Shown here piece by piece: positions 32,573 to 41,147 of a stretch of 64,000 bases of DNA. Made by a program: the position numbers and the translations under genes. Numbering within the stretch: the stretch's first letter is position 1; each line of letters opens with the position of its first letter. This DNA is from an uncultured Collinsella sp. (GTDB lineage: Bacteria > Actinomycetota > Coriobacteriia > Coriobacteriales > Coriobacteriaceae), in assembly GCA_900542905.1 (NCBI GenBank), contig UQPF01000006.1:1-64000 (forward strand). The letters run 5' to 3'. The notes below the pieces were generated by a model that had not been told where the DNA came from, searched no databases, and worked only from the letters and a program-made list of their open reading frames with translations.

Positions 32573-35086
32573 CTATAGATAGCGGCCGGTGATGCTTGCG
32601 GAGCAAACTGCGATGTCGCCCGGAGTGCCGGCGCAGACGATTTGCCCGCCGGCGTCGCCACCGCCCGGGCCCATGTCGATCACGTAATCGGCGTTGCGGA
32701 TAAGGTCGAGGTCATGCTCGATCACGACAACTGTGGCGCCCTTGGCAACGAGTCCGTCGAACACACTCAGCAACACCTGAACATCGAGCGGATGTAGTCC
32801 GATCGTGGGCTCGTCGAACACGAATACAGCATCATCCTGCACGCGGCCCATCTCGCTCGCAAGCTTAAGACGCTGTGCCTCACCGCCCGAAAGCGCCGGT
32901 GTGGGCTCGCCAAGCGTGAGATAACCCAGGCCCAGGTCGTGCAAGGTCTGCAAGCGCACCTGAACTTTCTTGAGTCCCACCGTAGCGTCGAGTGCCTCGT
33001 CCACGCTCATATCCATAAGCTGCGGCAACGTAAGCAGACTGCCATCCTTGCCTTCGCGATGGATATGCGAGGCGGCCTCGGCGTAGCGCGAGCCACGGCA
33101 TGCCGGGCAGACGATCTCGACGTCGGGCAGAAACTGCACGTCAAGCGATATCGAGCCCGTGCCGTCGCACGTAGGGCAGCGCAGGGCACCGGTGTTGTAG
33201 CTAAAGGCGCCCGCCTTATATCCCGCCGCCTTGGCCTCGGGCGTACGTGCAAAGGCGCGGCGCAGCTCGTCATGAATGTCGGCATAGGTCGCTACCGTCG
33301 AGCGCACGTTGGCACCGATGGGCGTGGCGTCAATCAGGTTGGCACGGGCAATGCCCTCGGCATCGACCCAACGCACGTGCCCCGGCAAGCGTTCGCCGGC
33401 TGCCTGCGCCTTGAGCGCCGGGATGAGCGTCTCGAGCACCAACGTCGTCTTGCCCGAACCCGAAACGCCCGTCACCGCGACAAGGCGGCCGCGCGGGATA
33501 TCGACTTCGAGCGGTTTGACGGTATGGATGGCCTCGGTTGCCATGCGGATATGGCCCTGGTCGAACATTTCCTCATCAGTCACCTGCGGACGCAAGCGCT
33601 TGGACTCTGAGCGCAAAAACGGCGCGATGCGACTGCCCTGCGATTGCTCGACCTCGTCTACCGTACCAGCGGCGATCACATTGCCGCCGCCTGCTCCGGC
33701 AACGGGACCCATCTCGACCAGATAGTCGGCATCCGCCAGTACGCGCGTATCGTGGTCGACAACAACCACGGTGTTACCGTCATCCACCAGATCTCGCATC
33801 ACGCCTACCAGGCCGTCGACATTGGCAGGATGCAAGCCGATCGAAGGCTCGTCCAGCACATAAAGCACGCCTGTCGATCGGTTACGCACCACGCGAGCAA
33901 GCTGCACGCGTTGGCGCTCACCCGTGGAAAGCGTGGCGCCGGCGCGGTCGAGTGAAAGGTAGTCGAGACCCAAGTCGACCAGACGACGGGCCGCGCTCAA
34001 AAACGAATCGCAGATATCCGTCGCCATGGGCCGCATCTCGGGCGGCAAGAATGCGGGCACCCCGCGCACCCACTCAATCGCCTCGCCCAGCGTCATAGCC
34101 GCCGCCTGCGCCAGATTGATACCGCGCACCTGGGGCTGGCGCGCAGCCTCGGAGAGACGCGTGCCGCCGCAATCGCGGCATGGGCCCTCGCGCAAAAAGC
34201 GCGCAACGCGTTTTAAGCCCTTATCGTCCTTGACCTTGGCGAGCGCATTCTCGACGGTATAGACGGCGTTGTAATAGGTAAAGTCGAGCGGCGTGGCGCC
34301 CTCGCCGTTTTTGGGGACGTAGAGAATGTGCTTCTTAACCGCCGGACCATGAAACACGATGTCGCGCTCTTGAGGCGTGAGCTGGTTAAACGGCACGTCG
34401 GTGCGCACGCCCATCTCGCCGGCCACCTGCTTCATCAGATCCCACATGAGCGTGCCCCAAGGAAGCACCGCGCCCTCGTTGATAGTCTTTGACTCGTCGG
34501 GTACCAAGCTCGCCTCGTCCACCTCGCGCATGACACCGGTGCCGCCGCAGGTGGGACACGCACCGCCGCTGTTAAACGCAAGGTCCTCGGCGCTCGGCGC
34601 GTAGAACTCACGACCGCATGCAGGGCACGCGAGCGACAGGCCTGCGGCAACGTTAAGGCTCGGCTCCACACGCGCCCCGCAATGCGGGCACACATGATGG
34701 GCGCAACGGCTAAAGAGCAGACGCAGGCTATTGTTGAGTTCAGTCATGGTGCCAAAAGTGGACCGCACGCCCGGCACGCTGGGGCGCTGATGCAATGCGA
34801 GTGCCGCCGGCACGTGCAATACCTCATCCACCTGAGCGTGCTCGGCCTGCGTCAGGCGACGGCGGGTATAGGTGCTGAGCGCCTCCAGGTAACGGCGCGA
34901 GCCCTCGGCATAAAGAACCCCCAGCGCCAGCGAACTCTTGCCCGAACCCGACACGCCGGCAATGCCCACAAGCTTTCCCAGCGGAATATCGATATCGATG
35001 TCCTTAAGGTTATGGACGCGTGCGCCACGCACCTCGATAGCCTGCGGGCTCATCTTCTGTTCCGTCACCTTTATCACCCTACTCAT
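32573..35086 (-). CDS. UvrA-like ABC ATPase (UvrA2 type)
   Basis: The 837-residue protein is shorter than housekeeping UvrA (about 940) and seems to lack part of the UvrB-binding region. GVSGSGKSS (44-52) and GVSGSGKTT are the two Walker A motifs, LSTGERQRVQLA and LSGGEAQRLKLA the ABC signatures, and three CxxC pairs (CPHCGA, CPACGR, CPTCGGTG) with a later CPTCDGTGSISLDVQF form the zinc modules. UvrA2 proteins are linked to DNA damage or drug tolerance. The chosen ATG overlaps the end of the AAA ATPase gene by 8 bp, suggesting translational coupling; a GTG or ATG further in is also possible. Confidence 0.85.
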   Translation of the reverse strand: MSRVIKVTEQKMSPQAIEVRGARVHNLKDIDIDIPLGKLVGIAGVSGSGKSSLALGVLYAEGSRRYLEALSTYTRRRLTQAEHAQVDEVLHVPAALALHQRPSVPGVRSTFGTMTELNNSLRLLFSRCAHHVCPHCGARVEPSLNVAAGLSLACPACGREFYAPSAEDLAFNSGGACPTCGGTGVMREVDEASLVPDESKTINEGAVLPWGTLMWDLMKQVAGEMGVRTDVPFNQLTPQERDIVFHGPAVKKHILYVPKNGEGATPLDFTYYNAVYTVENALAKVKDDKGLKRVARFLREGPCRDCGGTRLSEAARQPQVRGINLAQAAAMTLGEAIEWVRGVPAFLPPEMRPMATDICDSFLSAARRLVDLGLDYLSLDRAGATLSTGERQRVQLARVVRNRSTGVLYVLDEPSIGLHPANVDGLVGVMRDLVDDGNTVVVVDHDTRVLADADYLVEMGPVAGAGGGNVIAAGTVDEVEQSQGSRIAPFLRSESKRLRPQVTDEEMFDQGHIRMATEAIHTVKPLEVDIPRGRLVAVTGVSGSGKTTLVLETLIPALKAQAAGERLPGHVRWVDAEGIARANLIDATPIGANVRSTVATYADIHDELRRAFARTPEAKAAGYKAGAFSYNTGALRCPTCDGTGSISLDVQFLPDVEIVCPACRGSRYAEAASHIHREGKDGSLLTLPQLMDMSVDEALDATVGLKKVQVRLQTLHDLGLGYLTLGEPTPALSGGEAQRLKLASEMGRVQDDAVFVFDEPTIGLHPLDVQVLLSVFDGLVAKGATVVVIEHDLDLIRNADYVIDMGPGGGDAGGQIVCAGTPGDIAVCSASITGRYL

Positions 35087-36197
35087 GCCATAAAACTCGA
35101 TCGCGAACGTACGCGCCCAGCATGGGCACGGTAAACCGGACGAGGCCGTATCCGGCAGCCTCGATGACGCGCTCGCGAATCAGGCTTGCGCGATATTTAC
35201 TCGCCCAGCTCTGGGTACGATCACAACGCTCAATGATATCCGCCATGCGCGTCGGTTTGTTCTCGTCAACCGCCATAGCCTCGATAAAAAGGCGCTGTGG
35301 ACTGCGCAGCCCGTAATACAGGGGCGCGTCAACCGCTTCGTAGAACTCGGAGACGGCATCCGCATGGCCATCCTCGACATCGCGCCTTTCGATGACCTGC
35401 GAGCCGCGTCGAACAGCAGACCGCCACATGTAATAGCCCACCAGCTGAACCATATATGGATGCCCCATGCTCTTGTGTGCCGCAAGGTCCGCCGTCTCCG
35501 CGTCAACGTAAAGACCAGCGTCTTTGACCGTCTGGATATACGAATCGCGTACCTTGGGCAAAGAGATCGCCCCCAACGTACGCTGCTGGGCACGCCGCAA
35601 AAATGTCACGCTCGGCTCTTCGAGCAGATCGTCAACCATACTGGGTAAGCCGGCGAACGCCAGCGCAAGACCGCGCTGGTCGCTATCGGACAAGCCCGTG
35701 GCATCCTGGTCTCCGAGCACCTGCTGATAGAGAACGGCAAGAGCCGCTAGTTCCTCGATAGACGCAGATTGCGCCTCGTCAATCGCAAACAGTATGCCCT
35801 TGCCTGGACCGAGCTTCTTGAGGCGCTCGTTGAGCAGCCCTCGCAGCGTTTCACCCTTTGCACGCGCCGCCTCGACCGACATGCGCCCGAATGATGGACC
35901 GAGTTCCATTGACGTCGCAACGGGTTTATTCGAGCGAAGTGCATCGGCCAAGCGGTCGCATAAGCCAAGCGAAGCGGAATCGGAGACAACCGCCCATCCG
36001 CGCCCGCTGGCCAGACGTTGCAGCTCCCACAGGAGAACCGTCTTGCCGCAGCCGCGGTTTCCCGTAATAAGCATGAGCCTGCCCGGCGCTCCAGCGCCGT
36101 TATCGAGCCCTTCCTCGAAATCTTCGATGACCGACTCGCGACCGATGAGTATCGGAGGCCGCTTACCAGCCGTGGGCTTAAAGGGATTTGGATTCAT
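35079..36197 (-). CDS. Stand-alone AAA-type ATPase, copy 2, coupled to UvrA-like gene
   Basis: ATG 36197 behind GAGGAGG gives 372 residues. Walker A is GNRGCGKT (46-53), Walker B GILFAIDEAQ (Asp140-Glu141), then AGLPSMVDDLL, TFLRRAQQRTLGAI and a C-terminal winged-helix region ending in RDRVLWHE. The order matches the ATPase at 31432-32520. The stop overlaps the start of the UvrA-like gene, so the two are one operon with this ATPase first. Two 11-bp direct repeats spaced 20 bp apart lie about 35-65 bp upstream. Cellular role unknown; a partner function with the UvrA-like protein is inferred from coupling. Confidence 0.82.
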   Translation of the reverse strand: MNPNPFKPTAGKRPPILIGRESVIEDFEEGLDNGAGAPGRLMLITGNRGCGKTVLLWELQRLASGRGWAVVSDSASLGLCDRLADALRSNKPVATSMELGPSFGRMSVEAARAKGETLRGLLNERLKKLGPGKGILFAIDEAQSASIEELAALAVLYQQVLGDQDATGLSDSDQRGLALAFAGLPSMVDDLLEEPSVTFLRRAQQRTLGAISLPKVRDSYIQTVKDAGLYVDAETADLAAHKSMGHPYMVQLVGYYMWRSAVRRGSQVIERRDVEDGHADAVSEFYEAVDAPLYYGLRSPQRLFIEAMAVDENKPTRMADIIERCDRTQSWASKYRASLIRERVIEAAGYGLVRFTVPMLGAYVRDRVLWHE

Positions 36198-36230
36198 GTC
36201 GGCCTCCTCGGATTGGCAAACCCTGGTAAT

Positions 36231-36261
36231 AGTTATACCAACTTGCACCGAGTTACACCAA
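36231..36261. promoter_or_regulatory. Direct repeats upstream of the AAA/UvrA-like operon
   Basis: AGTTATACCAA (36231-36241) and AGTTACACCAA (36251-36261) are spaced by 20 bp start to start, close to two helical turns. Seen from the minus strand they lie 34-64 bp upstream of the ATPase start. They could be operator half-sites or contain promoter elements. Confidence 0.4.
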
Positions 36262-36290
36262 TAGCATACGACAAAGGAACTGACCCTCTA

Positions 36291-38294
36291 TCACCTATGG
36301 CCGAAAAACTCGGCGTCTGCTGCTCGCCAGGGGCGAAAGGTGTCGGGATCGATCTTTACGTGCGCCGCGGCGGGTACGTCGCACCATTTGACCGTGTAAC
36401 CGGCGCCGTGAGAGCAAAAGACCGAATCGGGCGTGTTGGGCAGATCGGCCTCGGGCTCATAGGCGGCCGTCTCGATTACGCGCTCGGCATCATGACAAGG
36501 CGCGTAGCCTGCAAACTCCAGGTACAGATGTCCGCGACCGCTCGTGTAGGCAGCCACCTCCAGCGCGTAATCCTGCACCTCGGATGCCGGCACGCGACCC
36601 ACAAGCTTCGCCCGGTCTCCCGCCATCGTCGGCGGCTCGTACTCGGCACCCATGCGCGTGGCATCCGAGAGCGCCCGACCCACGCACTCCCCCGGCACCT
36701 CGAGCTCAAAGTGGTACCACGGCTCCAGCAGCACGGCTGCGCCGGCCTCACGCGCCTGCATCAAACCCTGGCGAATCGCGCGGTACGTGGCCTGGCGAAA
36801 ATCGCCGCCCTCGGTGTGTTTGGCATGCGCGCGGCCGCCCGTGAGCGTAATGCGCACATCGGTGATGGGCGAGCCGGTCAGCACGCCCAGGTGATCGCGC
36901 TCCATGGCGTTGGTGAGCGCCAGACGCTGCCAGTTCAAGTCGAGCTCATCGGTCGAGGTCACGGTGCCAAACTGCACGCCCGAACCCGCTGGCAGCGGCT
37001 CCAAGCGCAGATGCACCTCGGCATAGTGGCGCAGTGGTTCAAAGTGGCCCACGCCCTCGACCGGCTGCGAAATAGTCTCCTTATAGAGAATGCCGCCGGG
37101 CTCAAACGCAATCGAAAGGCCAAAGCGATCGGCCAACACCCGCTGCACGACCTCGAGCTGCACGGCGCCCATCAACTGCAAATGAATCTGCTCAAGATGC
37201 GTATTCCAGCTTACGCCGAGCATAGGATCTTCGTCCGCCAACTCAGTCAGTGCTTTGAACACCGCGTGGACATCGTGTTCGCCCGGAAGCACTGTATAGG
37301 TAAGGACTGGCGCAATGACAGGCACATCGCCCGCAGGCTCCGCGCCCAGGGTGTCCCCTGGGCGGACGTGCGCAAGGCCCGTCACGGCACAAATACCGCC
37401 AGCAGCAACTTCTTGGGCCAGCTCGTATTTCTCGCCGTTATAGATGCGTACCTGATCGATCTTTTGCTCCCATGCCTCGGCACCGGAGCGTCCGTCAATC
37501 ACCTGCTTGGCATGCAGCGTGCCGCCGGTCACTTTAACCCAAGCCAAGCGCTCGCCGCGATCCCCGCGGCTGACACGATAGACGCGCGCGGCAAACTCCG
37601 GGAGCCACGCCTGTTCGCGCATCAGCGCGCATATGCCGCCCAGCAGCTCGCCCACGCCTTGGTCCTTGAGCGCCGAGCCGGCAAAGCAGGGAAAGAGCTT
37701 GCGCTCGGCGACCATGCGCGACAGCGTTGCGACGGAAAGCTCACCCGCCTCAAGAAACTCGTCGAGCGCCGCCTCGTCTAACGCAGCGGCGTCCTCCTGA
37801 ACGGCGCCGCCCGCCAACAATTCGTTGGCATCCAGGCAGCCCTCGGAAAGACGTTGCCCAAGTTGTGCCAGCAAAACATCGCGGCCGGGATTCTCCAAAT
37901 CGATCTTGTTGATATAGATGAACGTCGGGATCTCATAGCGCGCAAGCAGGCGCCACAGGGTTTCGGTATGCCCCTGCACGCCGTCGTTGGCGCCCACAAC
38001 CAAAATCGCGTAGTCGAGTGCGCGCAGCGTGCGCTCCGCCTCGGCTGAAAAATCGACATGCCCTGGTGCATCCACGAGCATGACGTGGGTATCGCCATGG
38101 TCGAGCACAGCCTGCGACGAGAAGATCGTAATACCGCGCTCGCGCTCAATCTCGTTCGTATCCAGATGCGAATCGCCATCGTCCACGCGGCCGCGCTTGC
38201 GAATGCGGCCCGCGTTGAATAGCATGGCCTCGGCCAACGTGGTCTTGCCGGCATCGACATGCGCCAAGATTCCAACGACCGCTTGCTTCGACAT
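36291..38294 (-). CDS. Tet(M)/EF-G-like ribosomal protection GTPase
   Basis: ATG 38294 behind AGAGGAG gives 667 residues. AHVDAGKTTL (11-20) is the G1 loop, RERGITIFSS the switch I, DAPGHVDF the G3 and NKIDL the G4. These match the Tet(M)/Tet(O) group better than housekeeping EF-G. A C-terminal EF-G IV/V region with GRGHLYLEF follows. Proteins of this group release tetracycline from the ribosome, but many chromosomal homologues in anaerobes are not proven resistance genes. Codon use and composition match the neighbours and there are no transfer signs, so it looks resident. The stop lies next to a degenerate GGGAC palindrome. Confidence 0.82.
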   Translation of the reverse strand: MSKQAVVGILAHVDAGKTTLAEAMLFNAGRIRKRGRVDDGDSHLDTNEIERERGITIFSSQAVLDHGDTHVMLVDAPGHVDFSAEAERTLRALDYAILVVGANDGVQGHTETLWRLLARYEIPTFIYINKIDLENPGRDVLLAQLGQRLSEGCLDANELLAGGAVQEDAAALDEAALDEFLEAGELSVATLSRMVAERKLFPCFAGSALKDQGVGELLGGICALMREQAWLPEFAARVYRVSRGDRGERLAWVKVTGGTLHAKQVIDGRSGAEAWEQKIDQVRIYNGEKYELAQEVAAGGICAVTGLAHVRPGDTLGAEPAGDVPVIAPVLTYTVLPGEHDVHAVFKALTELADEDPMLGVSWNTHLEQIHLQLMGAVQLEVVQRVLADRFGLSIAFEPGGILYKETISQPVEGVGHFEPLRHYAEVHLRLEPLPAGSGVQFGTVTSTDELDLNWQRLALTNAMERDHLGVLTGSPITDVRITLTGGRAHAKHTEGGDFRQATYRAIRQGLMQAREAGAAVLLEPWYHFELEVPGECVGRALSDATRMGAEYEPPTMAGDRAKLVGRVPASEVQDYALEVAAYTSGRGHLYLEFAGYAPCHDAERVIETAAYEPEADLPNTPDSVFCSHGAGYTVKWCDVPAAAHVKIDPDTFRPWRAADAEFFGHR

Positions 38295-38481
38295 GGCTCT
38301 CCTCTTATTGCAAGCCCATCGCACGCGGCAACGGGCGTCCTCATTCCACACTGGATGATACAATTTACGGGCCGGCGGGCGAAGCGGGCCCTATCCCCCG
38401 ACCGAGCTCATCGCCCTGCGTTGCCGCGCGGCGATTTTCGTAGGTTCGCGCCTTGCGAAAGCCGGCTTGCAAAACAGCCAG

Positions 38482-38519
38482 CGAACGAAAATGGCCCCAC
38501 CCGGGGCCATTTTCGTTCG
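38482..38519. terminator. Palindrome downstream of the GNAT gene
   Basis: CGAACGAAAATGGCCC pairs perfectly with its complement around a short loop. It lies 28 bp past the GNAT stop. No clear T-run follows on either strand, so terminator function is only likely. Confidence 0.55.
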
Positions 38520-38547
38520 TGCAAATTGTTGATACGCGTCCCCGCTC

Positions 38548-39039
38548 TTATGCCTCGCGCAGCCAGTCAAACGCAACACGCGGTGTACCGTCGGACACAT
38601 ACACGATGCCGGCGCGCTCAAACCCCGCCTTGAGGCTCGCGCCCTGCATGGGCAGGTTGTCCTGATGCGTGTCGATGCGCAGGTGATCGGCACGCTCCTT
38701 GGCAAAGGCAAACATCGCAGCCGCGATACCGTGCACGGTGCCGTCGGATGCCACACGGTGCAGCACGGCGTACGGAGTGTCGCTACGCCATTGACCGTCC
38801 TCAATTACGTCATAGCACTCGTCCGGGCCCGGTAAAAAGGCAAACGTCGCCACCACGCGGCCGTCGACTTCACACACATAGCTGCCACCGGCAGCGATAT
38901 CGGCAGCCAGCTGCTCGGCAGAAGGCGTGCCCTCGGGCCACTGCGTGGCGTTGCCATGCGCGCGCATAAAGGCGCGGGCCGCGTCATAGACAGCCATGAC
39001 GGCGGGAATGTCGGTATCGAGGGTTTTTCTGATCATCAC
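38548..39039 (-). CDS. GNAT-family N-acetyltransferase
   Basis: The 163-residue protein starts MMIRKTLDTDIPAVMAVYDAARAFM, a typical GNAT beginning, with SYVCEVDGRVVATFAFLPG and HGIAAAMFAFAKERADHLRIDTHQDN, the acetyl-CoA-binding helix region and following strand. The classical QxxGxG/A loop is replaced by VHGIAAA. The acceptor is unknown. It is divergent from the small zinc-ribbon gene at 39114, with a 9-bp inverted repeat in the shared promoter. Confidence 0.85.
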   Translation of the reverse strand: MMIRKTLDTDIPAVMAVYDAARAFMRAHGNATQWPEGTPSAEQLAADIAAGGSYVCEVDGRVVATFAFLPGPDECYDVIEDGQWRSDTPYAVLHRVASDGTVHGIAAAMFAFAKERADHLRIDTHQDNLPMQGASLKAGFERAGIVYVSDGTPRVAFDWLREA

Positions 39040-39057
39040 GCGGCGGCCTCACGTTTA

Positions 39058-39089
39058 TTGGTATCACTTTGATTGAGCAATGATACCAA
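39058..39089. promoter_or_regulatory. Inverted repeat in a divergent promoter
   Basis: TTGGTATCA (39058-39066) and TGATACCAA (39081-39089) are perfect arms separated by 14 bp, between the divergent GNAT and zinc-ribbon genes. It could be a shared operator. Confidence 0.5.
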
Positions 39090-39113
39090 CGTTTGGAGAG
39101 GGGCGCGAAGCAG

Positions 39114-39410
39114 ATGGGGAGCAAAAAGCGAGCCGCTTGGTCAAAAGCCAAAAGCGAGTTTTTAGGCGCTGCCACGGGCGGCGATATGAGTGACCTGTTT
39201 GCGCGCGAAGACGAGCGCCGCGACGCCCTGAACGCCGAGCGCGATGAGGCCTGGCGCTACAAGTCGTGCGAGCGCAAAAACCGTTACGACACGCGCGCCG
39301 AGGCCGAGGCTGTTATGGCCGAATGTGAAAACCGCGGGCGGCGTGGCTTGGCCTGCTACAAATGCGAATACTGCGGCGGCTGGCATTTGACGTCGCACCC
39401 TTGGAAATAG
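39114..39410 (+). CDS. Small zinc-ribbon protein of unknown function
   Basis: ATG 39114 lies about 10 nt after GGAGAGGGG and gives 98 residues; a TTG 21 bp upstream is also in frame. The protein is charged and helical, with a C-terminal CYKCEYCGGWHLTS motif that looks like a half zinc ribbon (CxxCxxC with a following His). Earlier Cys in KSCERKNRYDT may complete the site. This signature appears in short uncharacterised actinobacterial proteins (from memory). It is divergent from GNAT and convergent with rsmJ. No function can be assigned. Confidence 0.7.
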   Translation: MGSKKRAAWSKAKSEFLGAATGGDMSDLFAREDERRDALNAERDEAWRYKSCERKNRYDTRAEAEAVMAECENRGRRGLACYKCEYCGGWHLTSHPWK

Positions 39411-39458
39411 ACCCCACATTGGCACGGCACTGACGGAGCGCCAGCCATCGCACACAAG

Positions 39459-40163
39459 CTACGGGCGCGGCGGCACCAAAACATCGTAGCGAACGGCCTT
39501 GCCCGCAAGTTGATAGCTCGGCTTAACGCCGGCAAGCAGCGGGCCCTTTACCGGCCGCTTGATAACGACCTTGCGCGGATGCACAGCAAGCGCCGCCTCG
39601 ACCAGCGATTCCTCGTCGGCGCATGGCTGCTCCAGATGATGTAGGAGCTGGAACTTCTTTTTGACCGCTGCACTCTTGGTGCGCTCGGGAAACATGGGAT
39701 CCAGGTACACCACGTCGGGTGCTGCGAGCTCGCCCCGCCCGATCAGCTCAGCTACATGGCGAAGGCCGGCAATGCTGTCCTCGCCCGCGTGTAAGCGCAT
39801 GCGCGCCACGGCTGTCGCAAGCGCCGGATCATCTGCCGCGCGATCCAGGGCATCCTTGAGGAGCGCCGCGATCACGCAATCCTGTTCATACAGATCGACG
39901 GTAAAGCCCGCGGCCGCCAACAGCAGTGAATCCTCGCCAAAGCCCGCCGTGGCATCAATCGCCCATGGGCTCTCGATGCCTTTTGCGCGCGCAGCCTTTA
40001 CCAACAGCTCTTGCTGCAGACGGCCCTGCTTGAGCCGCGGAAGCATGCGGGTAAAATCGGCACGCAGTTCCATCGAGCCATCGGTGAGCGCGAGCCCCTC
40101 GGACGTCCCGGTCAGCTCAAGCCCCGCTGCCCGAGCAACAGAAAAGGGATCGACGACACCCAT
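39459..40163 (-). CDS. rsmJ: 16S rRNA (guanine-1516-N2)-methyltransferase
   Basis: The 234-residue class I methyltransferase carries IDATAGFGEDSLLLAAAGF (SAM loop), VDLYEQDCVIAALLKDAL (acidic loop) and VVYLDPMFPERTKSAAVKK (catalytic DPMFP motif), as in RsmJ/YhiQ. It methylates a guanine in the small-subunit rRNA. ATG follows AAGGAG. It is slightly shorter than the E. coli protein at the N-terminus. Confidence 0.85.
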   Translation of the reverse strand: MGVVDPFSVARAAGLELTGTSEGLALTDGSMELRADFTRMLPRLKQGRLQQELLVKAARAKGIESPWAIDATAGFGEDSLLLAAAGFTVDLYEQDCVIAALLKDALDRAADDPALATAVARMRLHAGEDSIAGLRHVAELIGRGELAAPDVVYLDPMFPERTKSAAVKKKFQLLHHLEQPCADEESLVEAALAVHPRKVVIKRPVKGPLLAGVKPSYQLAGKAVRYDVLVPPRP

Positions 40164-40226
40164 GGGTACTCCTTAACAAGCAAAACGAATACATGAGTGC
40201 CGTTTATGTCGGCACCCAACCGTCCG

Positions 40227-40370
40227 CTATTGTCCCACATGCGACATGGCCCACAGCATCCCAATGCAAAGCACCGCCATCAATACCGTGCACACGACAG
40301 CGATCACAGAATCACCCATGCGCCTTCCCAACGACCGCGGCTCACGCACTTGCCCTGCTCCGTACATCAT
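40227..40370 (-). CDS. 47-residue single-span membrane protein
   Basis: ATG 40370 directly follows AAGGAGGAG, a strong ribosome site. The peptide has a basic N-terminal half (MMYGAGQVREPRSLGRRMGD) and one hydrophobic helix (about 22-44). It lies 63 bp upstream of rsmJ on the same strand. No family was recognised; the strong start and clear topology support a real gene. Confidence 0.6.
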   Translation of the reverse strand: MMYGAGQVREPRSLGRRMGDSVIAVVCTVLMAVLCIGMLWAMSHVGQ

Positions 40371-40604
40371 GGCTCCTCCTTGAGACCAGCCCCTTGTTAC
40401 GGCCTCATCATCGCAGCGCCGCACATGAGCTGCCATCGATTTGGCTTACGTCCAGCTTTCCTTTTTGAAAGGTTGGGTTGGGCCGCGCTGGCTCAAAGCG
40501 CTTTTAGGCGCATGCATCGCCGCGTTGAACTACAATGTGCTTCACCATATGTGCCACAACCTGGGTGCGACTGATTCTCCGCGCCCGCATCGAAAGGACC
40601 AGCC

Positions 40605-41009
40605 ATGAGCAACGCCTGCAAATTACTCAAAATCCTATCGTTCTTCTTCTTTGTCGTCGGCATTCTAAGCGCAGGCATGGGTGCTACAGCGCTCTTTGCG
40701 GGCAGCGCGGCAGGCGATATCACGGGTACCATGATCGTTTCTTGCGTCGTCGTCATCGTATTGGGCGTCGTCGAAATTGTGACCGCCGTCTTTGGCATCC
40801 GCGCGGCAAATAATCCCGCCAAGGCTGGCGTTGTCTGGATTTGGTCCATCGTCTGCCTAGCATGTTCGGTCATCAGCCTGCTTCTCTCCCTGCCCCTCTT
40901 GGGTGGGACCGGCTCAAGCATCCCCGATTTTAGCGGCCTGATTGTCAGCATTATCTACTTTGTAGTCGCCAACCGCGTCAAGAAAGAGGGCATGGACCGT
41001 TTGAGCTAA
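40605..41009 (+). CDS. Four-span membrane protein of unknown function
   Basis: The 134-residue protein has four hydrophobic segments (about 8-30, 42-64, 75-97 and 108-124) and a short basic C-terminus. GAAAGGA precedes the ATG. It is divergent from the 47-residue membrane gene. The layout resembles small DUF-type membrane proteins of gut actinobacteria and Firmicutes; no role can be stated. Confidence 0.75.
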   Translation: MSNACKLLKILSFFFFVVGILSAGMGATALFAGSAAGDITGTMIVSCVVVIVLGVVEIVTAVFGIRAANNPAKAGVVWIWSIVCLACSVISLLLSLPLLGGTGSSIPDFSGLIVSIIYFVVANRVKKEGMDRLS

Positions 41010-41057
41010 ACCGCATCCGTGTCAATCGCTCAGCGACTCTGGTATATACGCCAATAA

Positions 41058-41093
41058 AAAGGGCCGATCGCGTAGCAACGCGGTCGGCCCTTT
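41058..41093. terminator. Bidirectional terminator
   Basis: AAAGGGCCGATCGCG pairs with CGCGGTCGGCCCTTT (one G-T pair) between convergent genes. Confidence 0.85.
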
Positions 41094-41110
41094 ACGTTTG
41101 CCCAGATAGA

Positions 41111-41145
41111 ACCTACCAAAATAAACCTGTCCCTATTTGGCAGGT
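41111..41145. repeat. Hairpin repeat, CCTGTCCC family, copy 2
   Basis: ACCTACCAAAA pairs with ATTTGGCAGGT (two mismatched positions) around TAAACCTGTCCCT. It ends 2 bp before the stop codon of the RlmA-like gene and matches the copy at 23160-23194. Confidence 0.7.
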
Positions 41146-41147
41146 TG

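Noticed and set aside
36018..37781. 587-codon plus-strand open frame
   Set aside because: It is antisense to the Tet(M)-like and AAA genes, a common effect of GC-rich codon use.
36291..38294. Acquired tetracycline resistance gene
   Set aside because: It has ribosomal-protection motifs, but its composition matches the neighbours and no mobile element adjoins it, so an acquired element is not supported.
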